DNA of 64,000 nt from VRUE01 sp963816785 (GTDB lineage Bacteria > Actinomycetota > Thermoleophilia > Solirubrobacterales > 70-9). The stretch lies in assembly GCA_963816785.1 (NCBI GenBank), contig CAWFLL010000002.1, positions 806,001 to 870,000 of the forward strand, written 5' to 3'. The notes beneath the pieces were generated by a model, which was given only the letters and a program-made list of their open reading frames with translations, was not told the origin of the DNA and did not search any database. The position numbers and the translations under genes were made by a program. Of this stretch, positions 41,909 to 48,421 are shown piece after piece (the stretch's first letter is position 1; each line of letters opens with the position of its first letter).

Positions 41909-43447
41909 CTAGGCGGGAGCCGGCTCGGCAGCGGCCTCCCCCTCCGAGGAGGTCGCCTGTACGAAGTCCTTGGAGCGGACGAGGAAAAAGCCGAGGGCGG
42001 CGCCGAGGAAGGAGAGGACGGCGGCGATCAGGATGATCTCGTTGAAGCCGCTGACGAAGGCCTCGGTCGAGGCATGGGCGACTTCGGCGCGCGATCCCGG
42101 CGGCGCGACGGCAGTGGCGGCCTTGGTGCCGCCCGAGGCGACCAGTTCGGAGAGCCCGTCCGGCGCGTTGGGCAGAAGCTCGGTGAGCTTCGAATCGACC
42201 CGCGACTGGAAGATCGCGCCGAGCGAAGCCACCCCGGTGGCGATCCCCACCTGGCGGAAGGTTGTGTTGATGCCGGAGCCCATGCCGGCCTTCTCGACCG
42301 GGACGACGGCGATCGCCGCCTGGCCGATACCGGGGTTGGTGGTGCCGATGCCGACACCGGCGATCAGGAAGCCGGCCAGCAGCGACGTCCACTCCGAGTC
42401 GGCGCCCACCCCGTGCATCAGCAGGAGCCCGACGCCGACGGTCGCCAGGCCGACGCCGAGCAGGACGCGGATCGGGATCCGATGTGACAGCGCGCCGGCG
42501 ATCGGCGAGGCGACGAACGAGAGCACGGTCAGCGGCAGGAATCGCAGGCCGGCCTCCAGCGGCGAGAAGCCGAGCACGCCCTGCATGTAGATCGTCAGGT
42601 AGAGGAACATCGCGAACATGCCGGCCGAGAGGCCGAAGGCGACCGCGGAGACGCCGTTGAAGGCAGGCTTGCGGAAGAGCTTCAGGTCGAGCATCGGGTG
42701 GTCGCTCCGCGACTCGATCGCGAGGAACGCACCGAGCAGGACCACAGCGGCGCTCAGCGACGCAACGATCTCCGGGCTGCCCCAGCCTTCCGGGTTTCCG
42801 CGGATCAGGCCGAGGATGAGAAAGAAGAGGGCGAGCGAGAAGGTGATCAGGCCGGGAAAGTCGATCGGTTGTGGATCCTGGGCAGCGACGTTGACCAACT
42901 TGAGCTCGGTCAGGGCGATCGCCAGAAGTCCGATCGGCACGTTGACGAAGAAGATCCACTCCCAGCCCAGGTGCTCTGTGATCACGCCGCCCACGAGCGG
43001 GCCGATCGCGACGGCGCCGCCGATCGTTGCCCCCCAGACGCCAAATGCGGTCGCCCGGTCCCTGCCGTGGAACTCCTGGCCGATCAGCGCCAGCGAGGTG
43101 GCGAACATGCCGGCGCCGCCAACTCCCTGCAGGCCACGGGCCAGGTTGAGCAGGGTCGGGTCACCGGCGATTCCGCAGAGGAGGGAGGCGAATGTGAATA
43201 CGGCGAAGCCGATCGTGAAGACCCGCCGCCGTCCCAGGCGGTCGCCGAGCGAGCCGGCTGTGAGCAGGATCGCCGCCAGCATCAGCGAGTAGGCGTCGAC
43301 GACCCACTGCAGGCTGGAGAGGCTCGCGTTGAGGTCGCTTCGAATGTCCGGCAGAGCCACGTTGACGACCGTGATGTCCAGCAGCAGCATGAACGTCGCG
43401 ATCGAGATCAGGACCAGGGTCCACCATTTGCGCTCCATCGCCGGCAA
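41909..43447 (-). CDS. MFS drug transporter, DHA2 (14-helix) family
   Basis: 512 residues with about 14 membrane helices. MERKWWTLVLISIATFMLLL DITVVNVALPDI is the first helix with motif D1 of the DHA2 family; GSLGDRLGRRRVFTIGFAVF is motif A, and WRWxFFxN-type EWIFFVNVPIGLLAIALT follows. The family extrudes drugs and small toxic molecules by proton antiport. It lies between nadK and recN, with 24-base and 50-base gaps, on the same strand, interrupting a gene order conserved elsewhere. The C-terminus is acidic and Ala-rich. Substrate unknown. Confidence 0.92.
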   Translation of the reverse strand: MPAMERKWWTLVLISIATFMLLLDITVVNVALPDIRSDLNASLSSLQWVVDAYSLMLAAILLTAGSLGDRLGRRRVFTIGFAVFTFASLLCGIAGDPTLLNLARGLQGVGGAGMFATSLALIGQEFHGRDRATAFGVWGATIGGAVAIGPLVGGVITEHLGWEWIFFVNVPIGLLAIALTELKLVNVAAQDPQPIDFPGLITFSLALFFLILGLIRGNPEGWGSPEIVASLSAAVVLLGAFLAIESRSDHPMLDLKLFRKPAFNGVSAVAFGLSAGMFAMFLYLTIYMQGVLGFSPLEAGLRFLPLTVLSFVASPIAGALSHRIPIRVLLGVGLATVGVGLLLMHGVGADSEWTSLLAGFLIAGVGIGTTNPGIGQAAIAVVPVEKAGMGSGINTTFRQVGIATGVASLGAIFQSRVDSKLTELLPNAPDGLSELVASGGTKAATAVAPPGSRAEVAHASTEAFVSGFNEIILIAAVLSFLGAALGFFLVRSKDFVQATSSEGEAAAEPAPA

Positions 43448-43471
43448 CCCTAGAGAACCGCCACCGTCGGA

Positions 43472-44326
43472 TCAGACGGCCAGATGCCCGAACTTCTCGC
43501 GGATCCGCTGGTAGAAGCTCGAGCCCGGCAGCTGGGCCAGACGGCCGACGTTGTCGGCGAAGCGGACCTCGAGCTCATCGCCCGGGCCGAGCGTGCCGCA
43601 AGGCTCGCCGTCGACCGCGACATCGACCGGCTCGCGGCCCGGCGCGTTGCCGACGTGGAGGACGTCGGCAGGCGCCACCACCAGCGCCCGCGCGGTCAGC
43701 GAGTGCGGTGAGATGTAGCTGACCACGTAGCCCTCCACCCCCCAGGCGAGGATCGGGCCCTGGTTGGCGAGGTTGTAGCCGGTTGAGCCCGCCGGGGTCG
43801 CCGCGACGAGGCCGTCGCAGCGGACGTCGCCGACCACCTCGTCGGCGATCTTGTAGGACAGCTCGGCGACGCGATCGTGCGGGCGGCGGATGAAGCCGAC
43901 GTCATTGAAGCCGATCCTCGCCTCGCCCTCGACGTCGACCTCGAGCCCGGGGAGGTTGATCGTCGCCAGCTCGCCGGCCAGGGCGCGCTCGATTCCCGCG
44001 CGGGCATCCTCGCGCTCGACCGCGGCGAGGAAGCCGACGGTGCCGAAATTGACACCGAAGACGGGGACGCCGGTCCGCACGAAGTGCCGCAGCGCGTAGA
44101 GGATCGAGCCGTCGCCCCCGAGGACGATGCAGAGGTCGACGTCTCGCGGCAGCGGGTCGACGGCTTCGATCCCGTCCGCCGCTCCGCCGTGCTTGGCGAT
44201 CTCGTCCGCGGTCGCCACCAGGAGGCAACCCGACTCGGCGGCCGCCGCGATCGCGACCTGGACCGCGTCGGTGGTAGCCGGCGGATGCAGGTGGGTGATC
44301 AGAGCCGCTCGGCCCACCCCGCTCAT
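43472..44326 (-). CDS. nadK: NAD kinase
   Basis: 284 residues from ATG 44326, coupled to tlyA by a 4-base ATGA overlap. IVLGGDGSILYALRHF is the GGDG phosphate-donor motif with catalytic Asp, NFGTVGFLAAVE follows, and IGFNDVGFIRRPHDRVAE is the NE/D motif. ATPAGSTGYNLANQGPILAW and ISPHSLTARALVVAPAD complete the substrate site. The enzyme makes NADP from NAD with ATP or polyphosphate. Complete. The tlyA-nadK pair is conserved in actinobacteria. Confidence 0.96.
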   Translation of the reverse strand: MSGVGRAALITHLHPPATTDAVQVAIAAAAESGCLLVATADEIAKHGGAADGIEAVDPLPRDVDLCIVLGGDGSILYALRHFVRTGVPVFGVNFGTVGFLAAVEREDARAGIERALAGELATINLPGLEVDVEGEARIGFNDVGFIRRPHDRVAELSYKIADEVVGDVRCDGLVAATPAGSTGYNLANQGPILAWGVEGYVVSYISPHSLTARALVVAPADVLHVGNAPGREPVDVAVDGEPCGTLGPGDELEVRFADNVGRLAQLPGSSFYQRIREKFGHLAV

Positions 44327-45105
44327 GGTTCGGCCCTCAGGATCGCGGCCTCGAGGTCCGCGACCCCCTCGCCGTCTCCCCCGCACCAGACGAAGGTCTC
44401 GAGGTTTCCCTTCGGCCCCGGCAGCCCCGAGGGCGCGAAGCCCCGGACCGGGAGCCCGAGGGCCCGGGCGGCGCGCGCCACCGCGAGGATCGCCTCGCGC
44501 CTGTCGCCCGGGTCGCGGACGACGCCCTTGGCGACGCGCTCGCGGCCGAGCTCGAACTGGGGCTTGACCATCGCCAGGATCTCGCCGCCCGGAGCGAGGC
44601 AGGCGGCGATCGCCGGCAGGACCTTGGTCAGCGAGATGAAGGAGACGTCGACCGTTGCGAGCCCGGGCGCGAAAGGAAGGTCCGAGGGCCTCAGGGCGCG
44701 TGCGTTGAGCCGCTCGATCACTGTCACGCGCGGATCCTCGCGCATGCCGATCTCGATCTGCCCGTAGGCGACGTCGAGCGCGGCCACACGGGCCGCGCCG
44801 CGCTGCAGGAGGCAGTCGGTGAAGCCCCCGGTCGAGGCGCCGACGTCGAGGCAGTCGCGTCCCCGGACGTCGATTCCGAGGATCTCGAGCGCGTTGTCGA
44901 GCTTGATGCCGCCGCGGGAGACGAACCGAGGACCGGAATCGACGACCAGATCGGCGTCTGGCTCGACCAGCTGGCTCGGCCGCAGCGCCAGCGGCCCATC
45001 GCCGCCGACCCGCACCGCGCCGGCCCGCACCGCGCCGGCGGCCGCCGAGCGCGACGGAAAAAGGCCTCGGTCGGCCAGGACAGCGTCGATTCGAGCCTTT
45101 TTCAT
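44323..45105 (-). CDS. tlyA: TlyA-family rRNA methyltransferase (S4 domain plus FtsJ-like)
   Basis: 260 residues. Residues 1-65 are an S4 RNA-binding domain (ARIDAVLADRGLFPSRSAAA, ALRPSQLVEPDADLVVDSGP). The rest is an FtsJ-like methyltransferase with SAM motif CLDVGASTGGFTDCLLQRGA, ALDVAYGQIEIGM and ATVDVSFISLTKVLPAIA with the catalytic Asp; Lys in AMVKPQFELGRE. TlyA 2'-O-methylates rRNA in both subunits of mycobacterial ribosomes. It is the first gene of the minus-strand run that leads to nadK and recN. The long upstream region 45106-45634 carries a LexA-like box at 45255-45270. Confidence 0.95.
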   Translation of the reverse strand: MKKARIDAVLADRGLFPSRSAAAGAVRAGAVRVGGDGPLALRPSQLVEPDADLVVDSGPRFVSRGGIKLDNALEILGIDVRGRDCLDVGASTGGFTDCLLQRGAARVAALDVAYGQIEIGMREDPRVTVIERLNARALRPSDLPFAPGLATVDVSFISLTKVLPAIAACLAPGGEILAMVKPQFELGRERVAKGVVRDPGDRREAILAVARAARALGLPVRGFAPSGLPGPKGNLETFVWCGGDGEGVADLEAAILRAEP

Positions 45106-45254
45106 GGCTGCAACGCTACTGGGGCTCCGGCAAATGCAGCGATTTCGCCGTTTTTAGCCTCCCCTTGCGTCGGGGTTAGCCAATCCTTAGAATTGGGTAT
45201 TAGGTTCTCGGTGCGTTGCTACGGAGGGTCTCTGTGACCCGGCTCACACATAAA

Positions 45255-45270
45255 TCGCACATATGTTCGT
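45255..45270. promoter_or_regulatory. LexA-like SOS box upstream of tlyA
   Basis: TCGCACATATGTTCGT agrees at 14 of 16 positions with the actinobacterial/Firmicute LexA operator TCGAACNNNNGTTCGA. It lies 150 bases ahead of tlyA on the minus strand and could control tlyA-nadK and, by read-through, recN. It could equally control the candidate small RNA on the plus strand. Confidence 0.5.
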
Positions 45271-45463
45271 ATTCTGATTCAAGGAATCGCAGACGAGGAC
45301 CGATGAAAGGCTGAGTTAGACGATCTTCCCGGTTGGGTCTGGCGCCGCCCATATGGTGCCCATCGAGTCCCTCGATGAGCCCCCGCGGTGCGTAAGGGCC
45401 CACCTACCTCCCATCGATCCACATATATAGAGATACATATCTCTCCTCCCTGTAGTAACCCCA

Positions 45464-45495
45464 GAAACGCCCCTCCTCCCCGGAGGGGCGTTTTC
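45464..45495 (+). terminator. Intrinsic terminator, probably bidirectional
   Basis: AACGCCCCTCC pairs perfectly (11 bp) with GGAGGGGCGTT around a TCCCC loop, followed by a T run on the plus strand and preceded by an A run (T run on the minus strand). It closes the candidate small RNA at 45180-45497. Confidence 0.85.
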
Positions 45496-45634
45496 TGTTG
45501 GCGGGGCTTGCTAGAGCGGAATACGCGGTATCGACCAACTAGGCGGCGGCGCTCGGGTCTTCCGATGGCCTTGATGCGCCAGTAGCACCTCGGGGGCGAG
45601 CAGGGGAAGCTGACCCTAGGTATAGGGTCCGACC

Positions 45635-45865
45635 ATGGCCGACACTGAGAGGAATGCCGTGATCGTCCTCGACGACGGCACGCTCCTCTACGTGCAGAGC
45701 ACGACTGCCCAGATCAGTGCAGAGATCGAGAATAGGAAAAGGCTGGCCCTCCCCGTGATCCCGCTCGTCGATGAACGCGGACTGGATCTTTGGCTCAACG
45801 CCAACCACATCACCGGGTTCTACGAATACGAGCCCGACCAGCCAGAGATCGCCTTCGGCCGCTAA
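45635..45865 (+). CDS. Small protein of unknown function
   Basis: 76 residues from ATG 45635. NAVIVLDDGTLLYVQSTTAQ, then EIENRKRLALPVIPLVDERG and LDLWLNANHITGFYEYEPDQ suggest a small beta protein with alternating hydrophobic residues. TATAGGGT lies 15 bases upstream, which might be a -10 element giving a nearly leaderless transcript. No family recognised. Amino-acid composition and codon bias look genuine. It stands alone, before the ABM-like gene. Confidence 0.6.
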   Translation: MADTERNAVIVLDDGTLLYVQSTTAQISAEIENRKRLALPVIPLVDERGLDLWLNANHITGFYEYEPDQPEIAFGR

Positions 45866-46023
45866 TCGTCCCCATTGGGCCGTCCCGCTGATATTGGTTC
45901 AGTCTGAGCCACTGGACCGCCTGCCGTAAACGACCGCTCAGTTCTGGCTCGGATTCGGCCTTCGTCAGCTAAGTTCGCCCATGCGGTTTTGTCTTTCATC
46001 GAGCGACAGATTGGAGAGACAGC

Positions 46024-46287
46024 GTGCACGCAGTCGTCGTTACGGTCACGATCAGCGACCACGAGGTCGCCGAGAGCCATCTGCGCGAGCAGGTGGTACC
46101 CGGGGTGTCGCAGGCCCCAGGGTTCATAGCTGGGTACTGGACACGAAAGGACGAGTCGGGATTGGGGATGGTCGTCTTCGAGTCGGAGGACGCCGCCAAG
46201 GCCATGAGCGAGAGGGTTCCGTCGATGGTCCCTGATGTGGTCACGGTCAAGGACATCGAGGTGCGCGAGGTCGTGGCGCACGCCTAA
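46024..46287 (+). CDS. Antibiotic-biosynthesis-monooxygenase-like dimeric alpha/beta barrel protein
   Basis: 87 residues, GTG 46024. HAVVVTVTISDHEVAESHLR, then GVSQAPGFIAGYWTRKDESG and GMVVFESEDAAKAMSERVPS show the strand-helix-strand pattern of the ABM/dimeric alpha-beta barrel superfamily; VVTVKDIEVREVVA forms the last strand. Members are heme-degrading enzymes, monooxygenases or signal proteins, and no active-site residue can be fixed here. Single gene without visible partners. A GGAG site lies 7 bases before the start. Confidence 0.75.
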   Translation: MHAVVVTVTISDHEVAESHLREQVVPGVSQAPGFIAGYWTRKDESGLGMVVFESEDAAKAMSERVPSMVPDVVTVKDIEVREVVAHA

Positions 46288-46371
46288 AGCGTCTGTAGCG
46301 GCCCCGCCAGAAAGAAGTTCAAGATCAAGCCGTAGTGACCTTCGTAAACGCCCCGCCTCCCCGGCCAGGTC

Positions 46372-46929
46372 GTGCGAGATACTTCCCGCGTGACGCGCCG
46401 GCGGGGACTGATCGCATCGGGGATCGCAACGGTGCTGCTGTTCCTGGCGATGTCGCCCGCCGACCAGCGGATGCAGGACACAGGCGGCCCGGGGATCGTC
46501 CCCTTCGAGCTGACCGGGGGCCAGGATCGGGCCGACGAGATCCTCTCCGAATGGGGTGAGGACGGCCGCGACGCCGCTCGCGAGTCGCTGTGGATCGACT
46601 TTGGTTTCCTGGTTGCCTACGGGTCCTTCCTCACCCTCGCCCTCGCCGCGGTTCGCGATCTCGCCAGGGATCGCGGTTGGCGCCGCCTTGCCGCGATCGG
46701 CGGGGTTGTCTTCTCCTTCGGAGCTCTGGGGGCCGCCTTCGACGCGCTCGAGAACGTCTGCCTTCTGCTGACCCTCGATCGCGCCGGCGCCGCGTTCCCC
46801 CTGCTGGCGACGATCTTCGCCGCCTGCAAGTTCATCCTCCTCGCGGTCGCGATCGCCTACCTGCTCGCCGGCCTGGCAATGCGGCTGCGCAGCGGTCCGA
46901 GCCGGAGCCCGGCCGACTACCGCGCTTGA
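46372..46929 (+). CDS. Integral membrane protein of unknown function
   Basis: 185 residues from GTG 46372 (another GTG six codons later is possible). Four hydrophobic segments: GLIASGIATVLLFLAMSP, LWIDFGFLVAYGSFLTLALA, LAAIGGVVFSFGALGAAFDA and FILLAVAIAYLLAGLAM, with a loop IVPFELTGGQDRADEILSEW after the first. This layout is seen in uncharacterised actinobacterial membrane proteins. The short C-terminal tail is cytoplasmic. No catalytic motif, no partner. The 3' end overlaps the small minus-strand gene by 13 bases. Confidence 0.7.
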   Translation: MRDTSRVTRRRGLIASGIATVLLFLAMSPADQRMQDTGGPGIVPFELTGGQDRADEILSEWGEDGRDAARESLWIDFGFLVAYGSFLTLALAAVRDLARDRGWRRLAAIGGVVFSFGALGAAFDALENVCLLLTLDRAGAAFPLLATIFAACKFILLAVAIAYLLAGLAMRLRSGPSRSPADYRA

Positions 46930-47156
46930 AGACCTCGACGGGAGGCATCCCTTCGATGGTGGGCAGAGATGGATGCTCTCGCCTCAGTTCCGCGCCAAAT
47001 GATCACGCCCTGCAGCGCGCCCAACCAGTCCCGGCGCTTTCTGCGCCGCCGCAGCTTCAGGTAGTGGAGCAAGACCTCTGCCTCGTCCGGGTAGTTTCTG
47101 GTCGTGGCGTAGGCGTGCAGCTCCTCAATCGAGTACCCGCGGGATGGCTCGTTCAT
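46917..47156 (-). CDS. Small hypothetical protein
   Basis: 79 residues, ATG 47156. MNEPSRGYSIEELHAYATTR, then NYPDEAEVLLHYLKLRRRRK and RRDWLGALQGVIIWRG look like a short helical protein with a basic middle. The last 25 residues are Arg-rich without pattern, so the real end may have been lost. No ribosome binding site stands out and no family is recognised. Kept because the first 55 residues have sensible composition and nothing else fits the stretch 46930-47282. Confidence 0.4.
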   Translation of the reverse strand: MNEPSRGYSIEELHAYATTRNYPDEAEVLLHYLKLRRRRKRRDWLGALQGVIIWRGTEARASISAHHRRDASRRGLQAR

Positions 47157-47282
47157 CGTGCCCCATCAACGATCCGCAGGAGCAGGGCTTTTGACTCAGG
47201 GGCGAACGATCTGGAAGCCGGTGCGCCGCCCGGCGAGCCCCTGCTCGTCGATCCGGCGCTGCCGCCTCGCTACCTTTGCTCG

Positions 47283-48209
47283 ATGGCGGCACCCAGCTCC
47301 TGGCCGACCTTGTCATACGAGGACTGGAGCGAGACCTGCGACACGCTCCACGCGCACACGCAGGTCCTGGGCAAGCTCGCCGCCACCCTGGCGCCCCCCG
47401 AGCCGCAGCTCCTGCACGCGGCGCTTCGCCTGACGGCGCGCGGCTGGGAGACACAGCCACTGCCGGCGCCGGACGGCTCCGGCGCATTCGTCGCCGCCCT
47501 CGACCTGCACTCGCACGAAGCGGTGGTCGAGCACAACGACGCCCGCACCGCCGCCGTCCCGCTCACCCCCGACCGACCGGTGGGAGAGGTCACCGGTGAG
47601 CTGCTCGAGGCCGTCTCCGACCTCGCCGGCGCGGTCGAGATCGACCCGACCCCGCAGGAGGTGTCCTGGAGCGTCCCCCTGGACCAGGACACCGAACACG
47701 CGTCCTACGATCCCGATCAGGTCTCCTCCTACTTCGCCGCCGCGACCCAGGCTGCCCTCGTCCTCGCCGCGTTCAGGGCGCCCTACCGCGGCCGCTCGAC
47801 TCCGGTCAACGCCTGGTGGGGCTCGTTCGACCTCGCCGTCACCCTGTTCTCGGGCGGCGACGCCGAGCCTCCCGCGGACGACTTCATCACGCGTAACTCG
47901 ATGGATTCCCAGGAGGTCGCGGTCGGCTGGTGGCCCGGCGAATCCCGGTACCGGAAGGCTGCCTTCTACGCCTACGCGCATCCCGCGCCGGAGGGATTCG
48001 AGGGTGGGGAAATCGATCCGCCCGCCGCGCACTGGGAAGGCGACCTCGGCCTCTTCGTCCTCGATTGGGACGACGTGGTCGCGAGCGAGGACCCGCAGGC
48101 CGAGGCGCTTGGGTTCGCCCGCTCGGCGTTCCAGCATGCCTGCTACGTCTGCGGCTGGGATCCGGCCCTCGCGAAGAGCGCCGAGGGCGCGCCACCGCCG
48201 GTCAAATAG
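47283..48209 (+). CDS. DUF5996 family protein
   Basis: 308 residues from ATG 47283. WPTLSYEDWSETCDTLHAHTQ begins the protein in the manner of DUF5996, then LHAALRLTARGWETQPLPAP, VSWSVPLDQDTEHASYDPDQ and FRAPYRGRSTPVNAWWGSFD with LAVTLFSGG, the family's longest conserved stretch. The C-terminal third contains NSMDSQEVAVGWWPGESRYR and CYVCGWDPA. The biochemical role is unknown. It is convergent with dxs, and a 26-bp palindrome follows the stop. Confidence 0.9.
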   Translation: MAAPSSWPTLSYEDWSETCDTLHAHTQVLGKLAATLAPPEPQLLHAALRLTARGWETQPLPAPDGSGAFVAALDLHSHEAVVEHNDARTAAVPLTPDRPVGEVTGELLEAVSDLAGAVEIDPTPQEVSWSVPLDQDTEHASYDPDQVSSYFAAATQAALVLAAFRAPYRGRSTPVNAWWGSFDLAVTLFSGGDAEPPADDFITRNSMDSQEVAVGWWPGESRYRKAAFYAYAHPAPEGFEGGEIDPPAAHWEGDLGLFVLDWDDVVASEDPQAEALGFARSAFQHACYVCGWDPALAKSAEGAPPPVK

Positions 48210-48233
48210 GCCCACGGACGGGGCTACAACGAG

Positions 48234-48259
48234 CCGCGGCCGGCAATTGCCGGCCGCGG
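48234..48259. terminator. Perfect 26-bp palindrome between convergent genes
   Basis: CCGCGGCCGGCAATTGCCGG and on to 48259: each half is the exact reverse complement of the other, with no loop. A second inverted repeat (GAAGCG-GTC-CGCTTC, 48260-48274) follows. Placed between DUF5996 and dxs, which converge, it could act as a bidirectional stop, though it has no T run. Confidence 0.55.
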
Positions 48260-48293
48260 GAAGCGGTCCGCTTCCCTACGGAACCGCATACAC

Positions 48294-48350
48294 AGAGATA
48301 CATGCCTCTTCTCCCTGATAACCCCAGAAACACTTCGTTAACCCAACGAA
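48294..48350 (+). repeat. Second copy of the AGAGATACAT..CCCCAGAAAC motif with hairpin
   Basis: 48294-48332 matches 45429-45468 at about 34 of 39 positions. It is followed by TTCGTT-AACCC-AACGAA (48334-48350), a small hairpin; the other copy is followed by a strong terminator. The shared arrangement suggests a conserved transcript 3' end. The rest of 48210-48421 shows no gene. Confidence 0.6.
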
Positions 48351-48421
48351 ACTGCTTCTCTGCCTTCAAGAGGCCCGCGCAGGCTAGCCGATTGAGCGCT
48401 TTGGTGCAAGCGTCCTGCGCT

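Larger units (their letters stand above)
45180..45497 (+). ncRNA. Candidate small RNA, strand plus
   Basis: The 529-base gap 45106-45634 has no credible reading frame yet is lower in GC than its surroundings and ends, on the plus strand, in a strong terminator at 45464-45495. Internal stretches can fold, e.g. GCCCATCGAGTCCCTCGATG AGCCCC. The tail segment AGAGATACAT..TAACCCCAGAAAC recurs at 48294-48332, also before a hairpin. I do not recognise tmRNA, RNase P, SRP or 6S features. The 5' boundary given is arbitrary. This is a suggestion, not an identification. Confidence 0.35.

Noticed and set aside
45495..45530. GCTTGCTAGAGCGG string identical to part of the att linker
   Set aside because: A 14-base match only, without tRNA part or R core nearby; may be chance.
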